From Cellulosimicrobium sp. ES-005 (lineage in GTDB: Bacteria > Actinomycetota > Actinomycetes > Actinomycetales > Cellulomonadaceae), in assembly GCF_040448685.1 (NCBI RefSeq), contig NZ_CP159290.1, positions 3,968,001 to 4,032,000 of the forward strand: a DNA stretch of 64,000 nucleotides, in the 5' to 3' direction. Within the stretch, counting starts at the first letter, position 1, and the number at the start of each line of letters is the position of its first letter. A model generated the notes under the pieces. That model did not search any database and had not been told where the DNA came from. It was given only the letters and a program-made list of their open reading frames with translations. Position numbers and translations under genes: made by a program. Shown piece by piece: positions 44,450-50,902 of the stretch.

Positions 44450-45517
44450 ATGACCATCGTCGCGCATGCGCACCCGTTCGTCGTGGGTGTGGACACCCAT
44501 GCCCGCAACCACGTCCTAGCGATCCTGACCGGCACTGGTGAGGTCATCGATACCCGAGAGTTCCCGACCACGAGCGCGGGCCTGGCCCGGGCGATCGCGT
44601 GGGTCGCGCGCCGCACCGGTGGTGATCTCGCCGTGTTGTGGGTGATCGAGGGCGTCGCGTCCTATGGTGCGGGCCTGACCGGCGCCGTCGAACGGGCGGG
44701 CTACGAGGTCGTCGAGGCCGCGCGGATGGACGCGCGCGCCCACCACGGGATCGGCAAGTCCGACCCGTTGGACGCTGCCCGCATCGGTGCCGCCGTCCTG
44801 GCGCTGGATACCGACCAGCTGCGCCGTCCTCGCCGGGGCGACGGCATCCGAGCCGCCCTACGCGTCCTGGTCACCGCCCGCGACCACATGACAGGCGAAC
44901 GCACCGCCACCATCAACGCACTGACCGCCCTGGCCCGCGTGGTCGACCTCGGCCCCGACGCCCGCAAGCCACTGACCCGCACCCAGATCGCCGCAGTCGC
45001 GCGCTGGCGCCCGCGCGAGGAAGACCTCGCCACCGCGACCGCACGCACCGAAGCCGTCCGCCTGGCCAAGCGCGTGAACGAGCTCGACGAACAGATCGCC
45101 GCCAACCAGGCCCGCTTGACCGAGCTCGTCCAAGCCAGCCAGGCCGCACCGCTGCTGACCAAGATCGGCATCGGCCCCGTCACCGCCGCGATCGCCCTGA
45201 CCGCCTGGTCCCACCCCGGCCGGGTCCGCTCCGAAGCAGCCTTCGCCGCCCTGGCCGGGGTGAACCCCATCCCCGCGTCCTCGGGCAACACCATCCGTCA
45301 CCGACTCAACCGCGGCGGCGACCGCCGCCTGAACAAAGCCCTGCACATCGCCGTCCTGACCCGCATGACCCACGACCCCGAAACCCGCGCCTACATCGAA
45401 CGACGACGAGCCCAAGGACGCACCACCCGAGAGATCCGACGCTGCCTCAAGCGCTATCTCGCCCGCCAGATCTACAGGACCCTCAACACCACCGAACCCA
45501 CCACCACCCCAGCTTGA
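44450..45517 (+). CDS. IS110-family transposase
   Basis: A 355-residue recombinase. The N-terminal RuvC-like DEDD domain starts VVGVDTHARNHVLAIL and has WVIEGVASYGAGL and SDPLDAARIG with the acidic residues; a coiled-coil region follows (VNELDEQIAANQARLTELVQ); the C-terminal Transposase_20 domain has IGIGPVTAAIALTAW, AALAGVNPIPASSGNT and the serine-containing segment. The frame is intact, so the element may still move. GGAGTAGGAAGGACC lies upstream of the ATG at 44450. Confidence 0.95.
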   Translation: MTIVAHAHPFVVGVDTHARNHVLAILTGTGEVIDTREFPTTSAGLARAIAWVARRTGGDLAVLWVIEGVASYGAGLTGAVERAGYEVVEAARMDARAHHGIGKSDPLDAARIGAAVLALDTDQLRRPRRGDGIRAALRVLVTARDHMTGERTATINALTALARVVDLGPDARKPLTRTQIAAVARWRPREEDLATATARTEAVRLAKRVNELDEQIAANQARLTELVQASQAAPLLTKIGIGPVTAAIALTAWSHPGRVRSEAAFAALAGVNPIPASSGNTIRHRLNRGGDRRLNKALHIAVLTRMTHDPETRAYIERRRAQGRTTREIRRCLKRYLARQIYRTLNTTEPTTTPA

Positions 45518-45534
45518 CGAACATAGAAGGATCC

Positions 45535-45564
45535 GTGGTCGCGCGAGGTAGAGCCGTGGTCGGC
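45535..45564 (+). repeat. Right remainder of the 21-bp repeat array after the IS
   Basis: GTGGTCGCGCGAG at 45535-45547 completes the unit cut at 44154; GTAGAGCCGTGGTCGGC at 45548-45564 starts one more unit that then degenerates. Confidence 0.7.
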
Positions 45565-45594
45565 TTGTCCGACGGCGGTCTGGTCACCTTGGGT

Positions 45595-45692
45595 GGCGGG
45601 GTGGGTGGTGGTGCCGCGTCTACCATCCGCCGCTCGTTCCTCGCGGCTCCCGCCAGGCCCGACCACGACGCGGCACCACCACCCACCCCGCC
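45595..45692. repeat. 98-bp element with perfect 26-bp inverted ends
   Basis: Arms 45595-45620 and 45667-45692 are exact inverted copies, 46 bp apart; the loop contains a smaller stem (GCCGC ... GCGGC). It could be a cruciform-forming palindrome, a small non-autonomous element, or a terminator. No gene is seen between 45565 and 45973 apart from this element. Confidence 0.75.
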
Positions 45693-45973
45693 CGGCGTCG
45701 TCTCACCCTGGTCGTCGCTCACCTCGGACGACCGCCCGCGGTGTCAGGTTTGTCTGCGCCGCACCCCACCCCACCGCGCCGTCCCGCTCCGCGCCGTCCC
45801 GCGCTCGTGCCGTCGCGGTCCAGCCGTAGCGCTGCCTGATAGCGCAGACGCTGCGGCGAGCGCTTCTGAGCGCCCGACGGGCGCCGACCGCCGGCTCGGC
45901 GAGTACCGTCGGAGCGGTCCAGCACCGGCGGACAGGCGACTCGCCGCAGCAGGCAATCCACCGCCGTGGGCGG

Positions 45974-46060
45974 CCCGACCGCGGTGGGCGACCGGACGCC
46001 GTCGGCCCGCTCCAGCCGCGGCGGGCGCCCCGACCGCGGTGGGCGACCGGACGCCGTCGG
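45974..46060 (+). repeat. Two 32-bp direct repeats, 55-bp period
   Basis: Identical 32-bp copies at 45974-46005 and 46029-46060, with similar GCGGCGGG-type spacers; a third, degraded copy follows to about 46110. The stretch 45693-46181 otherwise holds nothing I recognise; its reading frames are arginine and proline rich and do not look like protein. Confidence 0.7.
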
Positions 46061-46181
46061 GTCCGATCCCGCCGCGGCGGGTGACCTGAACGTGATGGGC
46101 GACTGGTCGCTTGCGCGACCACCTCGTGCGGCGAGCCTCGAAGTGGGCGACGCACCTCCGTCGGGCGGGACCATGGTCTAT

Positions 46182-46328
46182 CTCGCGGGACCGGGGAACT
46201 GCCTCGCGGGACTGGGGAACTGCCTCGCGGGACCGGGGCTCTACCTCGCTGGACCGGGGCTCTACCTCGCGGGACCAGAGGTCTACCTCGCACGACCACG
46301 GTTCTGCCTCGCGCGGCCTTGTATCTCG
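46182..46328 (-). repeat. Array of seven 21-bp tandem repeats
   Basis: Seven direct units of exactly 21 bp start at 46182, 46203, 46224, 46245, 46266, 46287 and 46308; the last is degenerate. On the minus strand each reads GTAGAGCC or GCAGTTCC, then CGGTCC, then GCGAG, the same unit as at 44106-44154 and 45535-45564. The array lies downstream of the methyltransferase gene. It is not CRISPR because there are no spacers. Confidence 0.85.
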
Positions 46329-46364
46329 GCCGGCCGGGGTTCTCCTCGACTGGGGCCGGGCGGG

Positions 46365-47087
46365 TCAGCGGCGGGCCAGGGCCCAGCGGAAGGCGTTCTG
46401 CAGGAGATAGGTGCCGTCGGGGCGGCGGAAGGGGCGGGCGGCGGCGAGGACGTCGGGGCGGAGCTCGGCGCGCAGGTCGTCCGACTCGCCGAACATGATC
46501 GCGGCGACGACCTCGTCCGCGTCCGCGAGCACCATCGGCGCGTCTGCCACGCCCTCGGCGAGGACGGTGAAGCCGTGCTCGGCCAGGAGCGCGCCGAGGT
46601 GGCCCTCCTCGCGGCTCTCGTCGCTCGGCTCGTGGCCCTCGCCCGCGACGGCCCGCTCGAGGACCGTGAGGTCGTTGCGGTCGTCCTCGGCCCAGGTCGC
46701 GACGGCGACCAGGTCGCCGACGCGCCGGCACTCGCTCAGCGTCCTGGCGACGTCGGTGAACGCGAGGGCGTTGACGAGCGTGACGAGGTCGAACGCGTCG
46801 TCGGGCCAGGGGAGGCGCTCGGCCTGGGCGACGCGCAGGTCGGCGCCGGGGCTGTGCCGGCGCGCGACGTCGATCATCCCGGCGGCGGCGTCGCAGCCCG
46901 CCGCGTCCGCGCCGCGGGCGAGGGCCAGGGCGACGAGCTCGCCGGTGCCGCACCCGACGTCGAGCACGCGCGAGCCGGGCCCGACGCCCGCGGCGTCGAG
47001 GATCGCCTGCTGGGCCGGGGCCGCGACGGGCGCCCACCAGCGCGCCCAGGCGTCGGCCAGTGCCGACCACTCGTCGACGTGGTCCAC
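46365..47087 (-). CDS. SAM-dependent methyltransferase, class I
   Basis: A 240-residue methyltransferase of the Methyltransf_11 type. The SAM-binding motif I is SRVLDVGCGTGELVALALARG at about residues 40-60; motif II DAAAGMIDVARR and the FDLVTLVNAL segment follow. No signal or membrane segment. GTG start at 47087 with GGAGG upstream. Substrate unknown; related genes act on small molecules or quinone precursors. It lies 42 bp downstream of disA in the same direction and may be read from the disA promoter. The 21-bp repeat array begins 37 bp after its stop. Confidence 0.87.
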   Translation of the reverse strand: MDHVDEWSALADAWARWWAPVAAPAQQAILDAAGVGPGSRVLDVGCGTGELVALALARGADAAGCDAAAGMIDVARRHSPGADLRVAQAERLPWPDDAFDLVTLVNALAFTDVARTLSECRRVGDLVAVATWAEDDRNDLTVLERAVAGEGHEPSDESREEGHLGALLAEHGFTVLAEGVADAPMVLADADEVVAAIMFGESDDLRAELRPDVLAAARPFRRPDGTYLLQNAFRWALARR

Positions 47088-47129
47088 GGTCCCCCTCCGT
47101 GCGGGCTCGTCGGTCGGACGGTCAGGTGG

Positions 47130-48215
47130 TCAGACGTAGCGCTCGAGGATGCTCGACTCCGCGAGCCGCGACAGCCCCTCGCGCACGGCGCGGGCGCGCT
47201 GCTCGCCGACCCCGTCGACGGTCATGAGGTCGTCGATGCTCGCGGCGAGGAGCTTCTGCAGCCCGCCGAAGTGGGCCACGAGGCGGTCGATGATCGTGGC
47301 CGGCAGGCGCGGCACCTTGGACAGCAGGCGGTACCCGTGCGGCGCGACCGCGGCGTCGAGCGCGTCGCCGCCGCCCGGCAGGTCGAGCACGCGGCCGATC
47401 TGGCCGAGGTCGAGCAGCTGCGTGGAGTCGAGGCCGCCCAGGGCCTTCTGCACGTCCGCGAGCGAGCGGTCCTTGCGGCCGAGGTCGACGTAGTCGCGGA
47501 TGACGAACTCGCGGTCGGACCCGATGCCGCCGATGAGCTCGTCGAGCTGGAGCGCGAGGAGGCGACCGTCGGTGCCGAGCTCGATGACGTACCCGGCGAT
47601 CTCCTCGGAGATGCGGGCGACCATCTCGAGGCGCTGCACGACCGCGCACACGTCGCGGACGGTGACGAGGTCCTCGATCTCGAGCGCGGAGAGCGTGCCG
47701 GACACCTCGTCGAGGCGCGCGCGGTACCGCTCGAGCGTCGCGAGGGCCTGGTTGGCGCGCGACAGGATCGTGTCGGAGTCCTCCAGGACGTGGCGCTGCC
47801 CGCCGACGTACAGGGCGACGATCCGCATGGACTGGCTCACCGAGATGACGGGGAAGCCGCTCTGCTTGGCGACGCGCTCCGCGGTGCGGTGCCGCGTCCC
47901 CGACTCGGTCGTCTCGATCGTCGGGTCGGGCAGGAGCTGCACGGCGGCGCGCAGGATGCGGTTGGCGTCCCGGTCGAGCACGACCGCGCCGTCCATCTTC
48001 GACAGCTCGCGCAGGCGCGTCGCCGAGAAGCCGACGTCGAGCTGGAAACCGCCCGAGCACATCTCCTCGACGACCTTGTCCAGGCCCAGCACGATGAGCG
48101 CGCCCGTCCGGCCGCGGAGGATGCGTTCGAGACCGTCACGGAGCTCGGTCCCGGGTGCCACGGCGGCAAGGGTCTCCCGGAGCATCTCGTCGGGGTGCGC
48201 GGGGGGATTGGCCAC
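47130..48215 (-). CDS. disA: DNA integrity scanning protein DisA, diadenylate cyclase
   Basis: A 361-residue octameric protein that makes cyclic di-AMP and scans DNA for branched structures. The N-terminal cyclase domain has the DGA motif in [12 protein letters not shown] (about residue 75) and the RHR motif in [16 protein letters not shown]; a long helical spine and a C-terminal helix-hairpin-helix ([19 protein letters not shown]) follow. GTG start at 48215. It lies 93 bp downstream of radA on the same strand, the common radA-disA arrangement. Confidence 0.96.
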   Translation of the reverse strand: MANPPAHPDEMLRETLAAVAPGTELRDGLERILRGRTGALIVLGLDKVVEEMCSGGFQLDVGFSATRLRELSKMDGAVVLDRDANRILRAAVQLLPDPTIETTESGTRHRTAERVAKQSGFPVISVSQSMRIVALYVGGQRHVLEDSDTILSRANQALATLERYRARLDEVSGTLSALEIEDLVTVRDVCAVVQRLEMVARISEEIAGYVIELGTDGRLLALQLDELIGGIGSDREFVIRDYVDLGRKDRSLADVQKALGGLDSTQLLDLGQIGRVLDLPGGGDALDAAVAPHGYRLLSKVPRLPATIIDRLVAHFGGLQKLLAASIDDLMTVDGVGEQRARAVREGLSRLAESSILERYV

Positions 48216-48308
48216 GAAGGAATCCTACGCTGTACGGCTCTGCCGGCCGCGGGGACCCGCGGCCTCGCGCCACAAAGAGGTCACGATCCGGTCTCGGGTC
48301 CACGGGGG

Positions 48309-49769
48309 TCATGTGCGCGCGAGCTCGACCGCCTCGCCGAGGTGGCGCGCGGGGAGGATCGTCATGCCCTCCACGGGGCGCGGGAACGACCCCCGCGGCA
48401 CGACGGCGCGCGTGAAGCCGAGTCGTGCGGCCTCCGCCAGGCGTCGGTCGAGGCCCGTGACGGGACGGATGTCGCCCGCGAGGCCGACCTCCCCGAACGC
48501 GACGGTGCCCTGGGGCAGCGCCTCGTCCTCGCGCGCGGAGAGCACGGCGAGGGCGATCGTGAGGTCGGCGGCGGGCTCGGTGACCTTGGCGCCGCCGACG
48601 GTCGACGCGTAGACGTCCTGGTCGACGAGCCGCACGCCCGCGTGGCGGTGCATGACGGCGAGGATCATGGCGAGGCGGCTGGAGTCCACGCCGCTCGTGG
48701 TGCGGCGCGGGTTCGTCAGGGAGCTCGGCACGACGAGCGACTGGATCTCGAGGGCGAGCGGTCGCCGCCCCTCGAGGGTCACGGTGACGCACGTGCCGGG
48801 GGAACCGGCCCCGGTGTGCGAGAGGAACAGCCCGCTCGGGTCGGCGAGACCGACGATGCCGTTCTCGGTGAGGTCGAAGCAGCCGACCTCGTCCGTCGGG
48901 CCGTAGCGGTTCTTGACGGCCCGGACGAGCCGCAGGCGCGAGTGCCGGTCGCCCTCGAACTGGCACACGACGTCGACCAGGTGCTCGAGCGTGCGCGGCC
49001 CGGCGACCGAGCCGTCCTTGGTGACGTGCCCGACGAGGATCACCGGGAGGTCGCGGGCCTTCGCCGCGGCGATGAGCGAGGCAGCGACCTCGCGGACCTG
49101 GCTCACGCCGCCGGGCGCGCCCTCGACCTGGGCGGACGCGATGGTCTGCACGGAGTCCACGACGAGCAGGTCGGGCTCGGTCGCCTCGATGTGACCGAGG
49201 ACGGTCGCCAGGTCGGTCTCGGACGCGAGGAGGAGGCCCGGCGCGAGGGCGCCCACGCGCTCCGCGCGCAGCCGCACCTGCCCGGCGGACTCCTCGCCCG
49301 TGATGTAGAGGACGCGTCGCGGCGTCGGCGTCGGGCGCACGGCGGCGGCGGCGCGCTCGCCGACCGGGCGCACCGTCGGCAGGTCCGACCCGCCGGCGGC
49401 GACGTTGCTCGCGACGGCGAGCAGGAGCGTGGACTTGCCCACTCCCGGCTCCCCGGCGAGCAGCACGACCGCGCCCGGCACGATGCCGCCGCCGAGGACG
49501 CGGTCGAACTCCGAGACGCCCGTGGGCGTGGCGCGCGCCGCCTCGACGCTGATCTCCCCGATCGGCCGCGCGGGGGAGCGGGTCGGCGAGACCGGGGTGG
49601 TGCGCGGCCCGGAGGCCGCGGGGGCGTCCTCGGTCACCGTGCCCCACTCCTGGCACTCCCCGCAGCGGCCCACCCACTTGGTCGTGGTCCAGCCGCACTC
49701 GGAGCAGCGGTAGGCGGGGCGGGAGCGCTTGACGGCCGCGGAGCGGGCCGCGGTGGTCGACGACGTCAC
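48309..49769 (-). CDS. radA: DNA repair protein RadA
   Basis: A 486-residue recombination helicase-like ATPase. The N-terminal zinc finger has four cysteines in YRCSECGWTTTKWVGRCGEC; the RecA-like core has Walker A GEPGVGKSTLLL and the RadA-specific KNRYGPTDEVGCF; the C-terminal Lon-like domain ends with AVVPRGSFPRP. GTG start at 49769. Between zinc finger and core a Ser/Pro-rich linker is slightly longer than in E. coli. First gene of radA-disA-methyltransferase; divergent from the K+ channel gene (76 bp). Confidence 0.96.
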   Translation of the reverse strand: MTSSTTAARSAAVKRSRPAYRCSECGWTTTKWVGRCGECQEWGTVTEDAPAASGPRTTPVSPTRSPARPIGEISVEAARATPTGVSEFDRVLGGGIVPGAVVLLAGEPGVGKSTLLLAVASNVAAGGSDLPTVRPVGERAAAAVRPTPTPRRVLYITGEESAGQVRLRAERVGALAPGLLLASETDLATVLGHIEATEPDLLVVDSVQTIASAQVEGAPGGVSQVREVAASLIAAAKARDLPVILVGHVTKDGSVAGPRTLEHLVDVVCQFEGDRHSRLRLVRAVKNRYGPTDEVGCFDLTENGIVGLADPSGLFLSHTGAGSPGTCVTVTLEGRRPLALEIQSLVVPSSLTNPRRTTSGVDSSRLAMILAVMHRHAGVRLVDQDVYASTVGGAKVTEPAADLTIALAVLSAREDEALPQGTVAFGEVGLAGDIRPVTGLDRRLAEAARLGFTRAVVPRGSFPRPVEGMTILPARHLGEAVELART

Positions 49770-49845
49770 GCGCCCAACCTAGCCACGGCCGCCGACACCG
49801 GCGCGACGCCGCGACGGGAACGCCCTCGCGCGGGATGCTGGGCGC

Positions 49846-50385
49846 ATGCGCAGGCTCCCGCACGACAGCCCGTGGTGGACGCTCATCCTCACGGTCGCCT
49901 CCACGACGGCGTGCCTCACGGTCTACTACGGGGTCCCGCTGCCGACCGACGAGGCCCCCGAGGTCGTCCAGCTCGTGGTGTTCGCCGTCGGGCTGGTGCT
50001 GTTGTGCGCGCTCCTGGTGGTCCAGGTGCGCCGCCAGCTCCGCGCGTGGGGGACGCCGAGCGTCCGGGTCCAGTCGGTCATGGGGCTGCTCCTGCCGGTG
50101 GTCACGTTCTTCGCCCTCGCCTACTACCTCATGGCCGACCAGTTCGTCGGCATCGAGAACCGCACCGACGCGCTGTACTTCGCCGTGGTGACGCTCGGGA
50201 CCGTCGGGTACGGCGACGTCCACCCGGTGGGCGAGGCGGCGAAGATCGTGGCGATGGTCCAGATCGTGCTCGACCTCGTCGTGGTGGGTGTGCTCGTCTC
50301 GATCGCCACGTCGCGCGCCCGCGCCCGGGCGGAGCACCGGCACGAGCACGAGCACGGGCCGCGCACCGAAAACCGGCCCGGCTGA
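49846..50385 (+). CDS. Two-pore-type potassium channel (Ion_trans_2)
   Basis: A 179-residue membrane protein. Two hydrophobic helices near the start (about residues 11-30 and 40-60) are followed by a 2-helix pore unit with the K+ selectivity filter TLGTVGYGD at about residues 120-128. The cytoplasmic end is Arg, His and Glu rich (EHRHEHEHG). No RCK domain is present. ATG at 49846. It stands alone; the GH43 control region starts about 120 bp after its stop. Confidence 0.9.
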   Translation: MRRLPHDSPWWTLILTVASTTACLTVYYGVPLPTDEAPEVVQLVVFAVGLVLLCALLVVQVRRQLRAWGTPSVRVQSVMGLLLPVVTFFALAYYLMADQFVGIENRTDALYFAVVTLGTVGYGDVHPVGEAAKIVAMVQIVLDLVVVGVLVSIATSRARARAEHRHEHEHGPRTENRPG

Positions 50386-50506
50386 GTTTCTTCCGCCGCG
50401 CGGCGGGCGCTGCTGGCCCCGACCCGTCCGTGCGCAGCATCCTGCGGTTCGGAGCGCTCGGCACGGGCGCGCTCGCGGTGCCGTCCGAGACCGCCCGGCA
50501 GCAGAT

Positions 50507-50523
50507 GACCGAAAACCATTGCG
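50507..50523. promoter_or_regulatory. Operator-like 17-mer shared with the GH121-like gene
   Basis: GACCGAAAACCATTGCG is identical to 39080-39096. It has the CGAAAA-CC half of the palindromes at 31180 and 31315, with a weaker right half ATTGCG. It lies 380 bp before the GH43 start. A random match of 17 bases within this window is very unlikely. Confidence 0.75.
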
Positions 50524-50902
50524 ATCCCATTTCTGTCTGTGGCAGGGTCGGCACCGGACGACCGGCTCGACGACGAGAGGTGCACGCCCGTGACGACGCG
50601 AGCGCGACGACGGCCCGCACGCGACACCCCTGAGGTGCGCGCCGCCGTCGGCCCGCCCGGTAGGGCTGCCATCCCGCGCACGACGACGGTGCCGTGACGA
50701 CGGCGGTGACGCGTCCGACCCCCGCCCGCGGGGGCGTCACCGCCCGTCAGCAGGGCACACGGCCGACCTGCCCGCCGGCACGGGCTCCACGACCGTGCGC
50801 CCCGGGGGCCGAGGGAACTCCCGGGGTGCACGACCTCCACGCAGAACCTCTGGCCCGCTCCGTGCAGGTACGAGAGCGGCCCGACCGTCAGGAGAGCAGC
50901 CC
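50524..50902 (+). promoter_or_regulatory. Long leader of the GH43 gene with a hairpin
   Basis: No gene is seen in these 379 bp. A hairpin with 11-bp arms (50702-50712, 50734-50744) and a G/C inner stem lies 158 bp before the start codon and could act as an attenuator. No known riboswitch was recognised. Confidence 0.45.

Larger units (their letters stand above)
44155..45534 (+). mobile_element. IS110-family insertion sequence, 1380 bp
   Basis: The element has one DEDD-type transposase gene (44450-45517), a long non-coding left end of about 295 bp and a right end of only 17 bp, the layout of the IS110 subgroup, where a bridge RNA is coded left of the gene. There are no terminal inverted repeats. 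The ends were set by joining the broken 21-bp repeat: GTAGAGCT before 44155 plus GTGGTC...GAG from 45535 restores exactly 21 bp. The dinucleotide GT lies at both junctions (44155-44156, 45535-45536) and may be the recombination core. A left end at about 44238 would also restore a unit and is the alternative. Confidence 0.72.

Noticed and set aside
44238-45534. Alternative IS110 boundaries with the left end at 44238
   Set aside because: Joining 44237 to 45535 also restores a 21-bp unit, so it remains possible; I prefer 44155 because GT stands at both junctions, the left end then contains GAGTC complementary to GACTC in the candidate bridge RNA, and the repeat copy inside would serve as the target guide.
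45703-46174. Minus-strand Arg/Pro-rich frames between the IS and the 21-bp array as a gene or pseudogene
   Set aside because: No ribosome site, no domain, and the apparent protein repeats come from the 55-bp DNA repeat.
46182-46328. CRISPR array
   Set aside because: Units follow each other directly without spacers, and no cas genes are near.
50366-50377. CCGAAAACC-like match (ACCGAAAACCGG) in the end of the K+ channel gene
   Set aside because: It lies inside the coding sequence and its right half does not match the other operator copies.
45966-50633. A 1555-codon plus-strand frame through the repeats, methyltransferase, disA and radA
   Set aside because: Low-complexity product; the minus strand holds three canonical genes there. 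The repeat LAGPGLY seen in this frame is only the 21-bp repeat translated.
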